The notes beneath the pieces were generated by a model. The model was not told the origin of the DNA, ran no database searches, and was given only the letters and a program-made list of their open reading frames with translations. A program made the translations under genes and the position numbers. From JALZHR01 sp036389695 (GTDB lineage Bacteria; Acidobacteriota; Blastocatellia; Pyrinomonadales; Pyrinomonadaceae): a stretch of 16,574 nt of DNA. The stretch covers positions 1 through 16,574 of the forward strand of contig DASVWG010000124.1 of the NCBI GenBank assembly GCA_036389695.1, in the 5' to 3' direction. Below are positions 13,420 to 16,574 of this stretch, piece by piece. Position 1 is the stretch's first letter. Each line of letters starts with the position of its first letter.

Positions 13420-14529
13420 ATGCAACGAGGATATTTACGAATCAGCTTTGGAGTTTTAGGATTAATTTTATTTCTGGCGTGGGCGGTTTTCGCGCAGACG
13501 CCGAAAGCGACGCCGACGCCGGTCGAAGACGACGAAGTCATCCGCGTCGAATCGCGCCTGGTCATCGTTCCGGTTTCCGTCACCGACAGCAGCGGGCAGC
13601 CGGTTCTGAATCTCAGAAAAGAAGATTTCATCGTCAGCGAGGAAAATAAACAGCAGGAAATCGCGCAGGTCTCGGACGCGGAAAAAGTTCCGCTCGAAAT
13701 TGCGCTTTTGATTGATGTTTCCGGCAGCGTCAATCCGCTTTTTGAATTTGAAAAAAACGCGGCGGCGCAGTTTCTGGAAAGCACCATGAGACCGGAAGAC
13801 CGCGCGACGATTTTTCTTATCGGCGACCAGCCTGCTTTAGCTGCCGGTCGCGAAACCGCCGGGCAAGCCGCCGGCAGAGTTCGCACTATTGTTTTGTCGG
13901 GCAAATATACCGCTTTTTACGATACGGTGACGACTGCCGCTAATTATCTGCAAAAAAATGCTCCGCCGCAATCGAGACGCGTCATTCTGGCGCTGACCGA
14001 CGGTGAAGATAATTGGAGCAGCCTGACGCGGGAAGCGGAAAAAAACACTTATCGCGATATAGACGTCAATGGTCTGACGACGAATAAGTTAAATCAATTA
14101 GCCGGTAAAACCGATGCCGCGCATCAAAGGGCACAGGGCAAAATTTTGCGTGATTTGCAGAATGCCGATACGGTTTTTTATGCCATTAATCCGGCGGGCG
14201 CATCGTATAAATTAAATAAAATCAGCCTGCGCGCGCAAAACGGAATGCAGAGATTTGCCGACCAAACCGGCGGCGCGGCTTTCCTGCCGAATTTTCAGCC
14301 CGTCGATTTAAAAGACGCCTATCAAAATTCGGCAAACACGCGGCGAAATCAGGAGACGCTGACGAGAATCTTCCGCCAGCTCGCCAACGAATTGCAGGCG
14401 CAATATCTCGTCCAGTATTATTCGGAAACGGATTTTCCGAAGGACAAATACGTGAAGTTAAATGTCGGCTTGAGAAATCCGCAAAACTATCGCCTGCGCG
14501 CGCGGCAGGGTTATTTTGTGAAAAAGTAA
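13420..14529 (+). CDS. VWFA-related acidobacterial domain protein (TIGR03436-like)
   Basis: 369 residues. A signal peptide or anchor covers about 1-25 (cleavage after VFA), followed by a TPKATPTP spacer. Residues 40-90 form the beta-rich domain typical of this family (ESRLVIVPVSVTDSSGQPV, LRKEDFIVSEENKQQ). A von Willebrand A domain begins at about 93 with an intact metal site: D99-x-S101-x-S103 (DVSGS) and T193-D194 in LTDGED, so it should bind a divalent cation and a protein ligand. The C-terminal part (QAQYLVQYYSETDFPKDKY, YRLRARQGYF) is also family-typical. The protein is probably periplasmic or cell surface, ligand unknown. A GGGGG ribosome site sits about 10 bases upstream. The stop codon overlaps the first bases of the next palindrome. 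Confidence 0.92.
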   Translation: MQRGYLRISFGVLGLILFLAWAVFAQTPKATPTPVEDDEVIRVESRLVIVPVSVTDSSGQPVLNLRKEDFIVSEENKQQEIAQVSDAEKVPLEIALLIDVSGSVNPLFEFEKNAAAQFLESTMRPEDRATIFLIGDQPALAAGRETAGQAAGRVRTIVLSGKYTAFYDTVTTAANYLQKNAPPQSRRVILALTDGEDNWSSLTREAEKNTYRDIDVNGLTTNKLNQLAGKTDAAHQRAQGKILRDLQNADTVFYAINPAGASYKLNKISLRAQNGMQRFADQTGGAAFLPNFQPVDLKDAYQNSANTRRNQETLTRIFRQLANELQAQYLVQYYSETDFPKDKYVKLNVGLRNPQNYRLRARQGYFVKK

Positions 14530-14717
14530 AAGGCGGAAACCCGCGCGTGAGCAAGGGTGCAAGAGCTTAAGAAGAATAGGGCGCTGATTTAATAGGATAT
14601 TTTAAGATTGATTAGGATTTTTATTTTAATCCTGACCAATCCTCAATAATCCTAAAAAATCAGCGTCCTGTTTAGTTAAGTAAATGCGCCCTTGCTCACG
14701 CGCGGGCTTCTGCCTTT
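14529..14717. repeat. Nested composite palindrome at the convergent gene end
   Basis: Outer arms 14529-14561 and 14685-14717 (33 bases) pair with three mismatches and begin with AAAGGCGGAAAC, as at 11815. Inside, 14578-14590 pairs with 14657-14669 with one mismatch. In the centre are 10-base words: on the left AGGATATTTT, AAGATTGATT and AGGATTTTTA; on the right, read on the minus strand, AGGATTATTG, AGGATTGGTC and AGGATTAAAA. So one palindromic array lies inside another palindrome. It sits just after the VWFA stop. Confidence 0.9.
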
Positions 14718-14727
14718 GAATCCAAAT

Positions 14728-14777
14728 AAAACGGCGGAACTCATCTGCCGTTTTTCTTTCGGCTCAATGAGTTCCGC
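14728..14777. terminator. Bidirectional terminator with an alternative hairpin
   Basis: AAAACGGC (14728-14735) pairs with GCCGTTTT (14747-14754), flanked by A and T runs, so it can terminate both the plus-strand VWFA transcript and the minus-strand 14823 transcript. A competing perfect 11-bp stem, GCGGAACTCAT (14734-14744) with ATGAGTTCCGC (14767-14777), uses part of the same bases. Only one of the two can form at a time. Confidence 0.75.
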
Positions 14778-14822
14778 GCGTTTAGAAAGCAGCGAATGAC
14801 TTTTGGAGTCTGGAAATAGGGA

Positions 14823-15389
14823 TTATTGTCGCTCGCTGCTTCTTTCTCTCGGATAATCGACGCGCATTTTTCCGATTGTCGCCTCTTCTTTTTTCGGCGT
14901 CGTTTTCGGCTTCGGCGTCGGCAGAGCGATATTTCCCGTGTAGGCAACGTCGCCCATCGTGACGTGTTCCAGAGTTTCTTTCTTCGGCTTCGGCGTCGGA
15001 TTATAAGCGACCGCGCCCATCAAACGCTGTTCTTTCGGCTTGCTTGTGGCGAGCGACATCAAGCCCAAGCCGGTCAGCAAACCGAAAATCAGGGAAACGA
15101 AAGCCGCCGCCGTTCTGGAAACGCGTTTTTTCAAAGCCTGCCAGCCGACCGGGCAATCCTGCGTCAAAACCGTGCCGTCGGTGCGCTTGTAAAAGCGGAC
15201 GCACAGGCGACCTTCGGAATTATGCAGAAGATTTTCCGCTTCCGTCCTGGTCATTCCCGAAAGGTTGTAAACGTTCAATTTGCATTCGCCGCAAAAACGC
15301 TTGCGCTCCGTTCCAATCATCGCGTCCCAATCCTGCGAACAGGGCGACGCAACTTTTAAATTATTCAGCGGACTCGTATATTTAGCCAT
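14823..15389 (-). CDS. Cys-motif, single-helix membrane protein of unknown function
   Basis: 188 residues from the ATG at 15389, which has GGAG 5 bases upstream; a TTG at 15404 would include the ribosome site and is rejected. The N-terminal cytosolic domain has five cysteines: C17 (ASPCSQDWDAM), C33-x2-C36 (RFCGECKLNVYNLS), C63 (EGRLCVRFYKR) and C79 (TQDCPVG), a spacing that could bind a metal or an iron-sulfur cluster. One membrane helix lies at 93-114, then a long Pro/Lys/Thr-rich tail with two PTPKPK repeats, probably disordered outside the membrane. The combination is familiar from acidobacterial hypotheticals but has no assigned function. Its ribosome site lies in a strong hairpin (15390-15445). 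Confidence 0.78.
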   Translation of the reverse strand: MAKYTSPLNNLKVASPCSQDWDAMIGTERKRFCGECKLNVYNLSGMTRTEAENLLHNSEGRLCVRFYKRTDGTVLTQDCPVGWQALKKRVSRTAAAFVSLIFGLLTGLGLMSLATSKPKEQRLMGAVAYNPTPKPKKETLEHVTMGDVAYTGNIALPTPKPKTTPKKEEATIGKMRVDYPRERSSERQ

Positions 15390-15445
15390 AAAAACTCCGT
15401 TCAAAATTAGCTCAGGCTCTTACGCCTTTGTCCTTTTGAACGGAG
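15390..15445 (-). promoter_or_regulatory. Hairpin that sequesters the ribosome site of the 14823 gene
   Basis: On the minus strand CTCCGTTCAAAA (15445-15434) pairs perfectly with TTTTGAACGGAG (15406-15395) over 12 bp. The 27-base loop contains a small inner stem (AGGC with GCCT). The GGAG of the ribosome site is at the foot of the stem, and TTTTT plus the ATG follow at once. The structure can act as a terminator for the upstream WD40-like gene, as an attenuator, or as a translational lock. Confidence 0.7.
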
Positions 15446-15509
15446 CGCGAAATTTTTTCTTGCAGAATTTTTGAAAAATTTTACTTTTTCGATTTTTTAA
15501 CGGATTTTT

Positions 15510-16574
15510 CTAAAGCTTCGTTTCCCAGATTGAAATCGATTTCTTCTTGTCGTCTAAAATCAGAACCATTCTGCCGTCGTCCGACCATTCGGCGCGCGTG
15601 ACCAGATTTTCGCCGAAATCTTTATATTTCACCGGAATAATTTTTATAAGCTTGATTTTTTTGGTCGTCACGGGCGGCGGAATGACCAGCGAGCGCAGAT
15701 TATCTCCGGTCAGCGCGTCGTAAACTCTAACGGATTGATTGCTGTAGGCGATAAAAAATCTGTTGCTCGGATGCGGAACGATGCGCGTGTAATCGACGAC
15801 GACCGTATCGGTATTTTCCATCATATTTCCTTTGTCGTCGGTCATATAAGTTCCGTTTCCGCGCGTTTCCGTCCGGTAAAAAACTTCCTTTTCATAGAGC
15901 GTTTTTCCGCTCGGAATCTCGACGCCCAGAATCTTTTCGTCTTTGTTAAAAAGCGCGACTTTGTTTTCGGCAAACCAGAAATCGGGCACTTCAAAATCGG
16001 CTATTTCAAATTTTTTCGCGCCGGTCGAAATCTCGTAAAACTGCGCGTTTTTGCCCGTATCCAGCGCGACTAATTTTCCGTCCGGGCTGTATCCGACGGC
16101 GGAATCGCCGATTCTCGGATTGGCTTTCAGAGTGTATTTCGGCGCGGCGCTCGCGTCGTAAATGTCCCAGACGAGCATCTGGTCGTCGGCGTCGCTTTTC
16201 CGGCTTTTCAGGACGAAAGCCAGAGTTTTTCCGTCGGGGCTGACCATCAGTTTGCGGGTTCTGGTGAAAAAGGTTTCGTCGCCGATGGCAAGTTGTTTTT
16301 CCAGCTTGCCGGTGCGCGTGTTCCAGACGTCTATCGTCGAAGCCTTTTCGCTGGCGTAATTAACGCCGAGCATATTTCTTTTCGGTCCCGAAGTGGTCAA
16401 TAACTTTTCGCCGTCGAGGCTCAGATAACGCCAGGTCAAATTGCTGACCGTAATCGAAGTGCGTTTTTCCAGAGTTTCGGCGTCCCACACCGAAATCTCG
16501 ACTTCGCCGACCGAATTGCCTAATATCTCGCCTCCGTCACCATAACGATAGCCGTAATGTCGCGCAAAATCCTC
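15510..16574 (-). CDS. WD40-like beta-propeller protein, 5' partial
   Basis: The minus-strand frame is open to the window edge (354 residues seen), so the start lies outside; a GTG at 16490 within the propeller is not the start. Repeated blade motifs ending in VWD or equivalents are visible: VEISVWDAETLEKR, TIDVWNTRTGKLEKQL, MLVWDIYDAS, AQFYEISTGAKKF, VRVYDALTGDNLR and SISIWETKL. They are interspersed with SPDGKTLAFV, SPDGKLVALD and SDDGRMVLIL. This is a WD40/YVTN-like propeller, a protein-binding scaffold of unknown target. The C-terminus is complete, ending soon after the last blade. The gene precedes the Cys-motif membrane protein on the same strand by 120 bases, with a hairpin between them. 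Confidence 0.85.
   Translation of the reverse strand, partial: EDFARHYGYRYGDGGEILGNSVGEVEISVWDAETLEKRTSITVSNLTWRYLSLDGEKLLTTSGPKRNMLGVNYASEKASTIDVWNTRTGKLEKQLAIGDETFFTRTRKLMVSPDGKTLAFVLKSRKSDADDQMLVWDIYDASAAPKYTLKANPRIGDSAVGYSPDGKLVALDTGKNAQFYEISTGAKKFEIADFEVPDFWFAENKVALFNKDEKILGVEIPSGKTLYEKEVFYRTETRGNGTYMTDDKGNMMENTDTVVVDYTRIVPHPSNRFFIAYSNQSVRVYDALTGDNLRSLVIPPPVTTKKIKLIKIIPVKYKDFGENLVTRAEWSDDGRMVLILDDKKKSISIWETKL

Noticed and set aside
15422..15436. A GGACAAAG word in the loop of the 15390-15445 hairpin as a member of the R1/R2 family.
   Set aside because: A single 7-base word without neighbours or the 40-base core is easily due to chance.

Overview
The window looks like a chromosomal segment of an Acidobacteriota bacterium, most likely of the Blastocatellia/Pyrinomonadales type. 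The grounds are a VWFA-related protein of the family named for Acidobacteria, the style of the small conserved hypotheticals, and about 50% GC coding sequence separated by AT-rich gaps. This placement is inferred from gene content; there is no rRNA or other marker gene to prove it. Both edges cut genes: an epimerase-like gene enters on the left and a minus-strand beta-propeller gene leaves on the right.

Layout. 1-2752 (+): the end of a TIGR01777-type epimerase, a secreted Asp-box propeller protein, a cysteine-rich zinc-ribbon-like protein, and a YdeI/DUF1801 gene with a clear one-base frameshift near its 3' end. 2753-5531 (+): a small CBU_0592-type membrane protein, the E1 alpha subunit of a 2-oxoacid dehydrogenase, a TPR protein and a small unknown protein. 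5672-6271 (+): an unknown gene with different codon use, followed by a terminator at 6385. 6528-9668 (+): a DUF6766 membrane protein, a BrnT-like toxin with its antitoxin, then E1 beta directly abutting the antitoxin, a secreted Cys-rich Ig/PKD-like protein and a membrane protein resembling DUF6585. 9900-11807 (+): the two-lipoyl-domain E2. 12343-14529 (+): an OmpA-family envelope protein and the VWFA protein. 14823-16574 (-): a Cys-motif membrane protein and the WD40-like protein, convergent with the VWFA gene.

E1 alpha, E1 beta and E2 together would form a pyruvate- or branched-chain-type 2-oxoacid dehydrogenase. They are spread over 8.5 kb in three separate transcription blocks, and no E3 is present in the window.

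The most unusual structure is between the genes. Six intergenic spaces hold long imperfect palindromes. Four of these have arms that are tandem arrays of short words with a period of 7, 9 or 10 bases. Two (2756-2859 and 4969-5073) share the same three heptamers in shuffled order around a related 40-base core. Two others (3122-3274 and 14529-14717) are nested: one word family sits inside a palindrome of another. Some arrays overlap start or stop codons of neighbouring genes and may supply their ribosome-binding sequence. I consider this the best candidate for an under-described system. All pairings and mismatch counts were made by eye.
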